Shown: in pieces, positions 1 to 8,604 of the stretch
Position numbering within the stretch: position 1 is the first letter of the stretch
Layout: each line of letters opens with the position of its first letter
Assembly (NCBI GenBank): GCA_964507325.1
Contig: CAZDQL010000087.1
Span: 1-27,825, forward strand
Direction of reading: 5' to 3'
Origin: CAZDQL01 sp964507325
Lineage (GTDB): Bacteria > Planctomycetota > UBA1135 > GCA-002686595
Length of the DNA: 27,825 bases
Position numbers and translations under genes: made by a program
Notes under the pieces: model-generated
Seen by the model: only the letters and a program-made list of their open reading frames with translations
What the model was told of the DNA's origin: nothing
The model's database searches: none

Positions 1-179
1 ACGCCGCCAAGATCAACGTCAACGGCGGCGCGGTGGCCCTCGGACACCCGATCGGGGCCTCCGGCGCCCGCATCCTCGTCACGCTGCTCTCCGCCATGCA
101 GCAGCGCGACGCGCGCACCGGCATGGCGTCCCTGTGCCTGGGCGGCGGCAACGCGGTCTCCCTCGGCGTCGAACGTTGA
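1..179 (+). CDS. Acetyl-CoA acetyltransferase (thiolase), C-terminal fragment
   Basis: Only the last 58 codons lie in the window, read in frame from base 3 to TGA 177-179. The fragment carries both C-terminal thiolase signatures. NGGAVALGHPIGASG is the motif that holds the active-site His, and CLGGGNAV carries the second catalytic Cys. Thiolases condense two acetyl-CoA to acetoacetyl-CoA or cleave 3-ketoacyl-CoA, in the cytoplasm. The gene is followed 40 nt later by a 3-hydroxyacyl-CoA dehydrogenase, the usual partner for the next step. The window edge cuts off the nucleophilic-Cys half, so substrate length preference cannot be judged. A second, complete thiolase lies at 15407-16636. Confidence 0.93.
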   Translation, partial: AAKINVNGGAVALGHPIGASGARILVTLLSAMQQRDARTGMASLCLGGGNAVSLGVER

Positions 180-219
180 TCCCACTGGCACACGAACTAG
201 AAGAGCGATAGGAGCCCCC

Positions 220-1080
<861 letters not shown>

Positions 1081-1103
1081 GGCACGCAGAGGACGGAGCC
1101 GCA

Positions 1104-2246
1104 ATGGATTTCGCTCTGACCGAGGAGCTGGCCCTGATCCGCGACACGGCGCGCGAGGTCGCCGAACGCGAGCTGATCCCGCGCGCCGCGCGCCACGACC
1201 TACAGGCGGCGTTCGACCCCGAGGTGCTGCCCACGCTGGGCGAGCTCGGGATGCTGGGCTTGACCACCCCCGAGGAGTACGGCGGCGCGGGGCTCGGCAA
1301 CCTGGCCCTCTCGATCGCCCTGGAGGAGATCAATCGCGGCTGCGCGGCCACCGGCGTCACCGTCTCCGTGCACAACAGCCTGATCTGCTCCCCGCTGGCC
1401 AAGTACGGCACCGAGGAGCAGAAGCGCACCTGGCTGCCGCGACTGGCCACCGGCGAGCTGATCGGGGCCTACTCCCTGACCGAGGCCAACGCCGGCTCCG
1501 ACGCCGCGGCGATAGCGGCCGCCGCCACCCCCGACGGCGACCAGTGGGTGCTGAACGGCACCAAGCTGTTCGTCACCTCCGGTGAGATCGCCGGGCTGAC
1601 GCTGGCCTACTTCCGCTCCGATCCCGAGGCGCCCAAGGGCAAGGGGATCACCGCCTTCCTGATCCCCCCCGACACCCCCGGATACCGGGTCGGGAAGAAG
1701 GAGAAGAAGACCGGCATCCGCGGCTCCTCCACCACCGAGCTGATCTTCGAGGACTGCCGCGTCGGTCCCCTGAACGTCCTGGGGGAGGTGAACAAGGGTT
1801 TCCCGATCGCCCTGGAGACCCTGGACGGCGGGCGCATCGGCATCGCCGCCCAGTCCCTGGGCATCGGGCGCGCCTGCCTCGAGGCCTCGATCAAGTACGC
1901 CAAGGAGCGCGAGCAGTTCGGCAAGCCGATTGCCTACTTTCAGGCGATCCAGTGGAAGATCGCCGACATGTCCGCGCGCCTGGACGCGGCGCGGCTGATG
2001 GTGCACCGGGCGTCCTGGCTGCGGGATCGCGGCGAGCGCTGCAGCACCCAAGCTGCGCAAGCCAAGCTCCTGGCCTCGACCACGGCCAACTACTGCGCCG
2101 ACGAGTGCGTCCAGATCCACGGCGGAGCGGGGTACACCGACGACTTCATCGTCGAGCGGCTCTTCCGCGACGCGCGCATCACCGAGATCTACGAAGGCGC
2201 TACCGACATCCAGCGCCTTGTCATCGCCCGCGACCTGCTTAGCTGA
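1104..2246 (+). CDS. Short-chain acyl-CoA dehydrogenase (butyryl-CoA dehydrogenase-like)
   Basis: A 380-residue FAD enzyme of the acyl-CoA dehydrogenase family, which converts saturated acyl-CoA to trans-2-enoyl-CoA and passes electrons to ETF. Domains run in family order: an N-terminal alpha domain, the beta domain with YSLTEANAGSD (flavin and substrate contacts), then the C-terminal helical domain with REQFGKPI and QIHGGAGYTDD. The catalytic base is Glu364 in IYEGATDIQ, the position used by short- and medium-chain members. The length matches bacterial butyryl-CoA dehydrogenases. GAGGACGGAG precedes the ATG. It begins 23 nt after the hydroxyacyl-CoA dehydrogenase. Exact chain-length specificity cannot be read from the sequence. 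Confidence 0.94.
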   Translation: MDFALTEELALIRDTAREVAERELIPRAARHDLQAAFDPEVLPTLGELGMLGLTTPEEYGGAGLGNLALSIALEEINRGCAATGVTVSVHNSLICSPLAKYGTEEQKRTWLPRLATGELIGAYSLTEANAGSDAAAIAAAATPDGDQWVLNGTKLFVTSGEIAGLTLAYFRSDPEAPKGKGITAFLIPPDTPGYRVGKKEKKTGIRGSSTTELIFEDCRVGPLNVLGEVNKGFPIALETLDGGRIGIAAQSLGIGRACLEASIKYAKEREQFGKPIAYFQAIQWKIADMSARLDAARLMVHRASWLRDRGERCSTQAAQAKLLASTTANYCADECVQIHGGAGYTDDFIVERLFRDARITEIYEGATDIQRLVIARDLLS

Positions 2247-2279
2247 CGGAGAATCTTCTCGAGCCACAGGGATCCACCC

Positions 2280-2555
2280 ATGAGCGCCAGCCCGGATCGC
2301 GAGATCCTGAACATCGAGGAAGCCGCGGCCCTCCTTGGGGTCAGCGTCAAGACCTTCAACAAGGTGCTGCACTCCGAGAACATCCCCGCGCGCAAGATCG
2401 GCCGCGAGTGGAAGTTCGCGCGCAGCGCCCTAATCGCATGGGTCGGCTCCGGCCGTTCGGTGGACTTCTACCGCGAGAGCGGTGAAGGCAAGGCCACCGA
2501 CCAGGACAAGGAGCGCACCCGGCGCACAGCCGGCTGGCAGATCGAGCTCGACTGA
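2280..2555 (+). CDS. Small helix-turn-helix DNA-binding protein (excisionase/MerR-like HTH_17)
   Basis: A 91-residue protein. Residues about 8-55 match the excisionase-type winged-helix domain: EILNIEEAAALLGVSVKTF forms the helix-turn-helix, and IPARKIGREWKFARSALIAWV forms the wing and following helix. The remaining ~35 residues are charged and have no recognised domain. Such proteins are usually small DNA-binding regulators or adaptors, and outside phage contexts they often have no known target. It lies 33 nt after one acyl-CoA dehydrogenase and 42 nt before another on the same strand. No integrase or phage gene is nearby, so a local metabolic regulator is more likely than a true excisionase. 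The target is unknown. Confidence 0.85.
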   Translation: MSASPDREILNIEEAAALLGVSVKTFNKVLHSENIPARKIGREWKFARSALIAWVGSGRSVDFYRESGEGKATDQDKERTRRTAGWQIELD

Positions 2556-2597
2556 GCGCCGCGATCCAGCGACCCGAGTCACAAGCGACCGACATCT

Positions 2598-3779
2598 ATG
2601 TACGAGCTACCCCCGATCCGACACGGTTTGGACCTCACCGAGGACGAACAGATGATCCGCGAGATGGTGGCCGAGTTCGCCGCGAGCGAGCTGGCACCCA
2701 TCGCCACAGAGGTGGACGAGGAGCACCGCTTCTCGAAGGAGTCCTGGGACCGCATCGTCGAGCTGGGGCTGCCCGGCATCCCCTTCTCCGAGGAGCTGGG
2801 GGGGTCCGACAGCGGCACCCTCTCCTACGTGCTCGCGATCGAGGAGATCTCGAAGGTCTGTGGCTCGACGGGGCTGACCTACGCCGCCCACGTGAGCCTC
2901 GGGACCTACCCCATCTACGCCTGGGGCGGGGAGAAGCTGCGCAGGCATTACGTCCCGCGCCTGATCTCCGGCGAGTACATGGGCGCCTACGGGCTGACCG
3001 AGCCGGACGCGGGGTCGGATGCGGGTGGCACGCGCACGACGGCCGTGCTCGACGGGGACCAGTGGGTCTTGAACGGCCGCAAGTGCTTCATCACCAACGC
3101 CACCCACTCGGGAGTCTTCATCTGCACCGCCGTCACCGACAGGGAGCTGGGCGCACGGGGCATCAGCGCCTTCGCGGTGCCGCGCGACACCCCCGGCTTC
3201 AGCCTGGAGAAGGGCGAGGTCAAGCTCGGCATGCGCGGGTCCGACTGGGCCAGCCTGGTCTTCGAGGACGCGCGCATCCCGCGCGACCACCTGCTGGGTC
3301 CCGCAGGGGAGGGGTTCAAGACCTTCATGAAGACCCTCGACGGGGGCCGCGTCTCGATCGGAGCACTCGGTCTGGGCATCGCCCAGGGCGCCTACGAGCA
3401 CGCCCGGCGCTACGCCACCGAGCGCGAGGCCTTCGGCAAGACCCTGGCCGACCAGCAGGCGGTGCAGTTCAAGCTGGCGGACATGCACGTCCAGATCGAA
3501 GCGGCGCGCCACCTGGTCTATCACGCCGCGCGCATGAAGGACGCGGGCCGACCCTATTCGGTGGAGGGGGCGGTGGCCAAGCTGCACGCCTCCGAGACCG
3601 CCATGCAGGTCACCTACGACGCGATCCAGATCTACGGGGGCTACGGCTACAGCCGCGAGTACCCCGTCGAGCGCATGTGGCGCGACGCCAAGCTGTGCAC
3701 CATCGGCGAGGGGACCAGCGAGATCCAGCGCATGATCATCTCGCGCGGCATCCTGCGGGCGCTCAAGGCCGCGGTCTGA
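2598..3779 (+). CDS. Acyl-CoA dehydrogenase (second copy)
   Basis: A 393-residue FAD-dependent acyl-CoA dehydrogenase, distinct from the one at 1104. YGLTEPDAGSDAGG is the flavin/substrate loop of the middle domain, EREAFGKTLADQQAVQFKLADM belongs to the C-terminal helical bundle, and YGGYGYSREYPVER precedes the active site. The catalytic Glu371 lies in TIGEGTSEIQ. The protein is slightly longer than copy 1 at the N terminus (MYELPPIRHG...). ATG 2598 gives a full-length family member and lies 42 nt after the HTH gene. Substrate could be short-chain, branched or aryl acyl-CoA; the sequence does not discriminate. Two copies flanking one regulator-like gene suggest different substrates under shared expression. 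Confidence 0.94.
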   Translation: MYELPPIRHGLDLTEDEQMIREMVAEFAASELAPIATEVDEEHRFSKESWDRIVELGLPGIPFSEELGGSDSGTLSYVLAIEEISKVCGSTGLTYAAHVSLGTYPIYAWGGEKLRRHYVPRLISGEYMGAYGLTEPDAGSDAGGTRTTAVLDGDQWVLNGRKCFITNATHSGVFICTAVTDRELGARGISAFAVPRDTPGFSLEKGEVKLGMRGSDWASLVFEDARIPRDHLLGPAGEGFKTFMKTLDGGRVSIGALGLGIAQGAYEHARRYATEREAFGKTLADQQAVQFKLADMHVQIEAARHLVYHAARMKDAGRPYSVEGAVAKLHASETAMQVTYDAIQIYGGYGYSREYPVERMWRDAKLCTIGEGTSEIQRMIISRGILRALKAAV

Positions 3780-3784
3780 CGCCG

Positions 3785-4687
3785 ATGCCCTCCGCCAGCA
3801 GCCAACCCACACCCTGGTCGCCGCGCACGATGCAGGTCGGCGCGTGGCACGTCACGGCGCTCTCCGACGGCTGGCTGCGCCTCGATGGGGGAGCGATGTG
3901 GGGAGTCGTGCCCGCGGTCATGTGGCGCCCCATGACGCCCGCCGACGAGGAGAACCGGATCCTCATGGCGCTGCGCCCCTTCCTCCTGGAGCGCGACGGG
4001 GCGTTGGTGATCGTCGAGCCCGGGGTGGGGGATCGCTGGAGCGAGAAGCTGATCGGGATCTACGCCCTCGACCGCCGCGATCCCCTGCACGAGGCCCTGG
4101 CCGCTTGCGGGCGCGACGCGAGCGAGGTGACCCACGTGGTCGCCAGCCATGCCCACTGGGACCACTTCGGGGCGGCGGTCGTCGAACGGGACGGCGAGCT
4201 CGTGCCCCGCTTCCCCAATGCGCGCTACTTCCTGCCGCAGCCGGAGATCGAGATGGCCCTGGATCCCGGGGCCCTGCGCAAGGCTTCGTACCGGGCCGAC
4301 GACGTGCGACCCCTGATCGAAGCGGGCGTGCTCGAGGGGTTCGACGGGGAGCAGGAGTTGTTGCCGGGGCTCACGGCCCACGTGCTCGGCGGGCACTCCG
4401 ACGGAGCCTCGGTGCTGACCTTGGCGGAGAACGACGGCCAGGTGGCGGGGATCTTCTGGGGTGACGTCGCCCCCACGACGCACCACGTGCAGCCCCCGTA
4501 CATCATGGCCTACGACATCGACGCTTCGCGCAGCTACGAGGTGCGCTCGGAGTGGCTCGCCAAGGCGGCCCGAGGGGAGTGGATTGGGCTCTTCTATCAC
4601 GACCCGGACGTGGCCTTCGCTCGTCTGACGCGTGAGGGGAAGCGCTACCTGGTGCACGATCTTGTGCCTGCCGGGGAGCGCGAGTAG
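3785..4687 (+). CDS. Metallo-beta-lactamase-fold hydrolase
   Basis: A 300-residue cytoplasmic protein (no signal peptide) with all metal-binding motifs of the MBL fold: HAHWDH at 122-127, His204 in LGGHSDG, Asp227 in FWGDVAP and His272 in FYHDPD. Two metal ions, usually zinc, activate water for ester, thioester or lactone hydrolysis; AHL-lactonase-like and glyoxalase-II-like enzymes share the motif set. The start is ATG 3785, five nt after the preceding stop. ATG 3830 is an alternative, and the open frame further upstream overlaps the dehydrogenase and is a shadow. Its position behind two acyl-CoA dehydrogenases fits a thioester or lactone substrate, but that is inference. Confidence 0.88.
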   Translation: MPSASSQPTPWSPRTMQVGAWHVTALSDGWLRLDGGAMWGVVPAVMWRPMTPADEENRILMALRPFLLERDGALVIVEPGVGDRWSEKLIGIYALDRRDPLHEALAACGRDASEVTHVVASHAHWDHFGAAVVERDGELVPRFPNARYFLPQPEIEMALDPGALRKASYRADDVRPLIEAGVLEGFDGEQELLPGLTAHVLGGHSDGASVLTLAENDGQVAGIFWGDVAPTTHHVQPPYIMAYDIDASRSYEVRSEWLAKAARGEWIGLFYHDPDVAFARLTREGKRYLVHDLVPAGERE

Positions 4688-4733
4688 CCTCTGCCGCTCT
4701 TCGATTCCTTCCCCCCCCAAGATCGGAGCCACC

Positions 4734-5480
4734 ATGATCTCGATCCTGCTGCCCCTCGTGCTCACCGCCGTCCAGCCGCTCGCGCCGCTGCCCGCTGCGC
4801 AAGACACGCAGGCGGACCCCGAGCAGGCCGAACCCGCTTGGACCGGCTCGGTCACTGCCGGCATCAGCCTGACCGATGGCAACACCGACCTGCAGCGCGC
4901 CTCCGCCACCGCCGACGCCATCAAGGACCTGGGCCACGAGCGCTACACCTTGGGCTTCGCCTGGAACTTCACCGAGCAGGACGGCGTCGTCACCCAGCGC
5001 AAGACCTTCGGGAAGGCGCAGTACGACCGCTTCATCGACGAGAAGCTCTACTGGCTCGCCAACGTGAGCCTGGAAGCGGATTCCCAGGCCGACCTGGACC
5101 TGCGCACGATCATCGGCGCCGGCCTCGGTTACCAGTTCTACGACAACGAGGAGTTCAAGCTCTCGGGCGAGGCGGGCCTCTCCCACTTCGACGAGGACTT
5201 CAAGGAGAGCAAGGACGACTCCTACGTGGCCGCGCGCTTGGCCGCCAAGTGGGACTGGAACTACAGCGAGGCCTGGATCTTCGGGCAAACCGTGGACGTC
5301 CTTCCCAGCCTCGAGGAGAGCGACGACGTCTACGCCAAGCTCGACACCCGCGCCAAGGCGACGCTGACCGACAACATGTTCGCCCAGTTCCAGTGGATCA
5401 TGGACTGGGACAACACCCCGGCGGAGGGCAAGGAGCGCGCCGACCACCTGTACCTGGTGACGATCGGCTGGACCTTCTGA
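4734..5480 (+). CDS. DUF481 (YdiY-like) outer-membrane beta-barrel protein
   Basis: A 248-residue secreted protein. Residues 1-24 look like a signal peptide (hydrophobic ISILLPLVLTAV, then Ala-rich PAAQ). The mature part has alternating-residue strands with many aromatic girdle residues. It opens with WTGSVTAGISLTDGNTD and ends with YLVTIGWTF, the terminal Phe expected of a beta-barrel recognised by the BAM machinery. The GNTD motif followed by paired strands is characteristic of DUF481/YdiY proteins, whose function is not established. The start is ATG 4734, behind GATCGGAG; an upstream in-frame extension overlaps the MBL gene and would spoil the signal peptide. It is the last gene of the + strand cluster, 9 nt from the convergent ispH. 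Confidence 0.85.
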   Translation: MISILLPLVLTAVQPLAPLPAAQDTQADPEQAEPAWTGSVTAGISLTDGNTDLQRASATADAIKDLGHERYTLGFAWNFTEQDGVVTQRKTFGKAQYDRFIDEKLYWLANVSLEADSQADLDLRTIIGAGLGYQFYDNEEFKLSGEAGLSHFDEDFKESKDDSYVAARLAAKWDWNYSEAWIFGQTVDVLPSLEESDDVYAKLDTRAKATLTDNMFAQFQWIMDWDNTPAEGKERADHLYLVTIGWTF

Positions 5481-5489
5481 TCCGGGCTG

Positions 5490-6419
5490 CTAGAGGTACG
5501 CCTCCAGCTCCGCCGGTACGCGGAAGACCACCAGCTCCTCCTCCCCCTCGACCTCGGTCACGCGCGCGACGCCGAGGCCCCTGAGGCGCGTCAGAATCTC
5601 CTGCACGAGCACCTCGGGAGCCGAGGCCCCGGCGGTCACCCCCACGCGGCGGCACCTATCGAGCCAGGTGGCGTCGATCTGGTCGGGGTCGTCCACCAGG
5701 TGGGAGGGCACCCCGCTGCGCTCCCCCAGCTCCCGCAGGCGGTTGGAGTTGGAGGAGTTGCGCGAACCCACCACCAGGAGCACGTCGATCTCGGAGAGGA
5801 GTGCCTTGACCGCGTTCTGACGGTTCTGGGTGGCGTAGCAGATGTCCTTCAGGGCTGGTCCCCGGATCGTCGGGAAGCGTCGCTGCAGGGCGCTCAGCAC
5901 CTCGCGCGTGTCGTCGACCGACAGGGTCGTCTGGGTCACGTAGGCCAGCCGGTCGCCGTCCTCGACCTCCAAGGCCTGCACCTCCTCGGGGGTGGCCACG
6001 ACCCGCACCATCCCCGGCAAGCGCCCGCGTGTCCCCTCCACCTCGGGGTGCCCCGCGTGGCCGATGAGGAGCACCTCGCGACCCTCCTCTGCGAACTGGC
6101 GCGCCTGGATGTGGACCTTGGTCACCAGCGGGCAGGTGGCATCGATGATCTTCAGGTTGCGACGCTCTCCCTCCTCGACGATCGCCTGCGACACCCCGTG
6201 GGCGCTGAAGATCGTCACGGCGCCCTCGGGGACCTCGACCAAGGTCCTGACGAAGACGGTCCCTCGCGAGGAGAGGTCCTTCAAGACGTGCTTGTTGTGG
6301 ACGATCTCGTGCAGCACGTAGACGGGTGCTCCGTACAGCTCGAGGGCCCGTTCGACGATCTCGATCGCGCGGTCCACTCCGGCGCAGAAGCCGCGCGGGT
6401 TGGCGAGCCGCGCATCCAC
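5490..6419 (-). CDS. ispH: 4-hydroxy-3-methylbut-2-enyl diphosphate reductase
   Basis: A 309-residue IspH/LytB, the last enzyme of the MEP isoprenoid pathway, which makes IPP and DMAPP using an iron-sulfur cluster. The three cluster cysteines are present: Cys12 (RGFCAGV), Cys96 (DATCPLV) and Cys194 (DICYATQ). Active-site motifs include HEIVHNK, SAHGVS, HPEVEGT with Glu126, QTTLS and SSNSNRL. The start is GTG 6419; the codon overlaps the TAG of the upstream ferredoxin gene by one base (TAGTG), so translation is probably coupled. IspH needs two single-electron transfers, so the adjacent ferredoxin is a plausible dedicated donor. The gene ends 9 nt from the convergent DUF481 gene. Confidence 0.97.
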   Translation of the reverse strand: MDARLANPRGFCAGVDRAIEIVERALELYGAPVYVLHEIVHNKHVLKDLSSRGTVFVRTLVEVPEGAVTIFSAHGVSQAIVEEGERRNLKIIDATCPLVTKVHIQARQFAEEGREVLLIGHAGHPEVEGTRGRLPGMVRVVATPEEVQALEVEDGDRLAYVTQTTLSVDDTREVLSALQRRFPTIRGPALKDICYATQNRQNAVKALLSEIDVLLVVGSRNSSNSNRLRELGERSGVPSHLVDDPDQIDATWLDRCRRVGVTAGASAPEVLVQEILTRLRGLGVARVTEVEGEEELVVFRVPAELEAYL

Positions 6420-6811
6420 TAGTGGGGGGATTCCCGGCCGAAGTTGCGGTTCCAGTCGGGGACCTCGACCACCAGGTCCAGGCTGCCGTCGGGTACGGCC
6501 TGACAGCCGAGGCGGGAGTCCAGGTCCAGGCCGGGAGCCTGCTCCAGCATGTCCTCTTCGTCGTCGGTCGCCTCCGAGCAGGTCTCACTACCGCTGCGGA
6601 TGATCACGTGGCAGGTGGAGCAGGCGCACACGCCGCCGCAGGCGTGGTCCAGATCGACGCCGGCCGCCAACGCGATGTCGAGGATCGACCCGGGCTCCCC
6701 CTCACCCCCCTTGAACTCCCCCGCGACGTCGACGTCGACCACCGTGCCCTCGGGGAGGAAAGTCACCTGGAAGGCGCGCGCTTCCCGTCCCTCTCCAGCC
6801 TGCTTCGCCAT
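6419..6811 (-). CDS. [2Fe-2S] ferredoxin, adrenodoxin/ISC type
   Basis: A 130-residue soluble ferredoxin. Cluster ligands fit the adrenodoxin pattern C-x5-C-x2-C...C: Cys58, Cys64 and Cys67 within ACGGVCACSTCHV, plus Cys103 in LGCQAV. Extra cysteines are at 62 and 78. The acidic stretch SEATDDEEDML between the third and fourth ligands is the usual partner-docking helix. ATG 6811 is behind GGAGAGC; the longer open frame upstream lies antisense-free but within the helicase gene and lacks family similarity. Sitting 13 nt after a DEAD-box helicase and sharing one base with ispH, it probably donates electrons to IspH, and possibly to Fe-S cluster assembly (inference). Confidence 0.94.
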   Translation of the reverse strand: MAKQAGEGREARAFQVTFLPEGTVVDVDVAGEFKGGEGEPGSILDIALAAGVDLDHACGGVCACSTCHVIIRSGSETCSEATDDEEDMLEQAPGLDLDSRLGCQAVPDGSLDLVVEVPDWNRNFGRESPH

Positions 6812-6824
6812 CGTGCTCTCCGAC

Positions 6825-8396
6825 TCACAGCCCCTGTCCGAATCCCGTGCGCTCCCCCGCGGGCCGTTCCGGATCGCTCGCGCCGCGCGCCCGCCGCTTG
6901 CTCCGCCGCCGCTTGCGCTTCTCCGGGCGGGGGGCCTTCCTCCCCTGCTCCGCGGCGATCCCAGTCCCGAAGCCGCCGTCCACGTGCCCGTCCACCGTGC
7001 CGTCCACCGGGCCGACCACCGGGCCGACCACCGGGCCGACCACCGGCAGCGCGGGGGCCGCCTGCGGTTCGGGAGCGCTGCGCGGCGCCGGCGCCGCGTC
7101 GTCACGTTCGGGCCGGCGGGGCTGGGAGCGCCTGCCCTCCGGGCGCCTCCGACGGGAGCTGCCCGGGGCCTGGGGGGCCTCCATCTCCTCGATCGGGAAG
7201 GGCAGGGCTCGTCGCAGCGCGCCCCAGCGACGACCATCCGCCCCGCTCACGAAGGTGATCGCCGTCCCCTCCCGTCCGGCGCGACCGGTGCGGCCGATGC
7301 GGTGGGTGTAGTCCTCGGGGTCCCGCGGCACGCCGTAGTTCACCACGTGGGTCACGTGCAGGACGTCCAGCCCGCGAGAGGCCACGTCGGTGGCGAGCAG
7401 TGCCTTCACGTCCCTGTCCCGGAAAGCGTTCATGACACGGAAGCGCGACGCCTGGTCGTAGCCCCCGTGCAGGGCCTTGACCGGGAAGCGCTCGCGCTCC
7501 ATGCGGCGCAGCAGCTTGTCCACGTCGGTGCGCCGGTCGCAGAAGACCAGGAACACGTCGTCGGGGTGACTGCTGGCGATCAGGCGCGCCAGCATGCGCG
7601 CCCGGTTCTCCTCCGTGACCCCCAGCCAGAGCTGGTCGATCGAGTCGACCGTGGCGATCCCCGAGGCGGTGGCGAGCTCCACCGGCTGCTCGGTGTAGGT
7701 GCGAGCCAACTCCAGCAGCGCAGGGGGGAAGGTGGCCGAGTACAGCATCGTCTGACGCTGCTCGTTGCAGGCGTCGAGGATCTTGCGCACGTCGTCGATG
7801 AAGCCGATCTCGAGCATCTTGTCGGCCTCGTCCAAGATGGCGAACTCCGTCCAGGGGAAGGACAGGAATCCCTGACCCATCAGGTCGAGCACCCGCCCGG
7901 GAGTTCCCACCACGACCTGCGCTCCCGCCTGCAGGCCCTTGACCTGGGGCACCATGTCCTCACCACCCACGATCAGAGTGGTCTTCACACCGCGCGGAGC
8001 GCCCAGTTGGGCCAGCACATCGTGCACCTGCTCACTCAACTCGCGCGTCGGCAAGAGCGCCAGACCCAGCACCGTGCGCCGCGCGGGATCGATGCGCGAC
8101 ATCATCGGCGCACCGAAGGCCAGCGTCTTGCCCGTCCCCGTCTCGGCCTTGGCGATCACGTCCTTGCCCTCGAGGGCTGGACCGATCGAGAGGGCCTGGA
8201 TCGGAGTGGGTCGCACGATGCCCATGCCGGCGATCACGTTCAGCACGTCCGCCTCCAGCGGCCAGTGATCGAAGCTCTCGATCTGCGGCGGTTCCGCCAT
8301 GGGGTGCAGGGGCTCGACGGGCGCTCGGCGGCGGGCAGGTCGCCCTCCGCCGCGGCTTCTACGCCCTCGTGCGGGTCGGTTCCTCGGGTTGGTCAC
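6825..8396 (-). CDS. DEAD-box ATP-dependent RNA helicase
   Basis: A 523-residue helicase. The core spans about 41-385 with all motifs in order: Q motif region FDHWPL...PTPIQ, motif I AETGTGKT (84-91), PTREL, TPGRVLD, motif II DEAD (189-192), SAT (220-222), the ATDVASRGLD motif and HRIGRTGR (365-372). The C-terminal ~120 residues are low complexity: Arg/Pro-rich, then six VxGx units (about 452-475) encoded by a 12-bp tandem repeat, then a very basic RKRRRSKRRAR tail. Such tails bind RNA non-specifically in bacterial DEAD proteins. The N terminus is also Arg/Gly-rich. GTG 8396 is used, with AGGAG 14 nt upstream; ATG 8300 would drop the basic N terminus but keep the core. It leads the ferredoxin/ispH cluster. 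Confidence 0.94.
   Translation of the reverse strand: MTNPRNRPARGRRSRGGGRPARRRAPVEPLHPMAEPPQIESFDHWPLEADVLNVIAGMGIVRPTPIQALSIGPALEGKDVIAKAETGTGKTLAFGAPMMSRIDPARRTVLGLALLPTRELSEQVHDVLAQLGAPRGVKTTLIVGGEDMVPQVKGLQAGAQVVVGTPGRVLDLMGQGFLSFPWTEFAILDEADKMLEIGFIDDVRKILDACNEQRQTMLYSATFPPALLELARTYTEQPVELATASGIATVDSIDQLWLGVTEENRARMLARLIASSHPDDVFLVFCDRRTDVDKLLRRMERERFPVKALHGGYDQASRFRVMNAFRDRDVKALLATDVASRGLDVLHVTHVVNYGVPRDPEDYTHRIGRTGRAGREGTAITFVSGADGRRWGALRRALPFPIEEMEAPQAPGSSRRRRPEGRRSQPRRPERDDAAPAPRSAPEPQAAPALPVVGPVVGPVVGPVDGTVDGHVDGGFGTGIAAEQGRKAPRPEKRKRRRSKRRARGASDPERPAGERTGFGQGL
6978..7049. repeat. 12-bp tandem repeat, six units
   Basis: Six head-to-tail 12-bp units start at 6978, 6990, 7002, 7014, 7026 and 7038. 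The central two are identical (gaccaccgggcc), the unit at 7002 differs by one base, and the outer ones drift further. On the - strand they encode the four-residue repeat VVGP/VDGx in the helicase tail, so any unit-number change stays in frame. The gradient from identical centre to diverged edges suggests slippage-driven expansion. Confidence 0.9.
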
Positions 8397-8604
8397 GTCG
8401 TGATTCGATGCTCCTAGTTGCTTTGCGGTGTGGGCGCGCCTGGTGCGGACTCCTCACCTCCGCCGGCCAGAGCATAGGGACGCGGAGCTGCCCGACCACC
8501 TGGGAGCCGGGAACAAGTCCTCCTTCCCAGGGACGGGCTCCCTCCGGCGGCGCCACTCCTGATAGGCCCGCCAGCACCCCAATGCCAGTCCCGGACCGGG
8601 AGGA

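Noticed and set aside
3062..3784. N-terminal extension of the MBL-fold gene
   Set aside because: It overlaps the acyl-CoA dehydrogenase in another frame and is Arg/Gly/His-rich without similarity. ATG 3785 gives a normal-length family member.
4711..4718. Run of eight C before the DUF481 gene as a phase-variation tract
   Set aside because: A homopolymer of eight in GC-rich DNA is not strong evidence. It is not placed between recognisable -35 and -10 boxes and lies outside the coding frame.
8589..8601. Short palindrome tcccggaccggga before the kinase-like gene
   Set aside because: It is only 13 bp of pure G/C-rich dyad with a one-base centre, which is likely by chance in such sequence.
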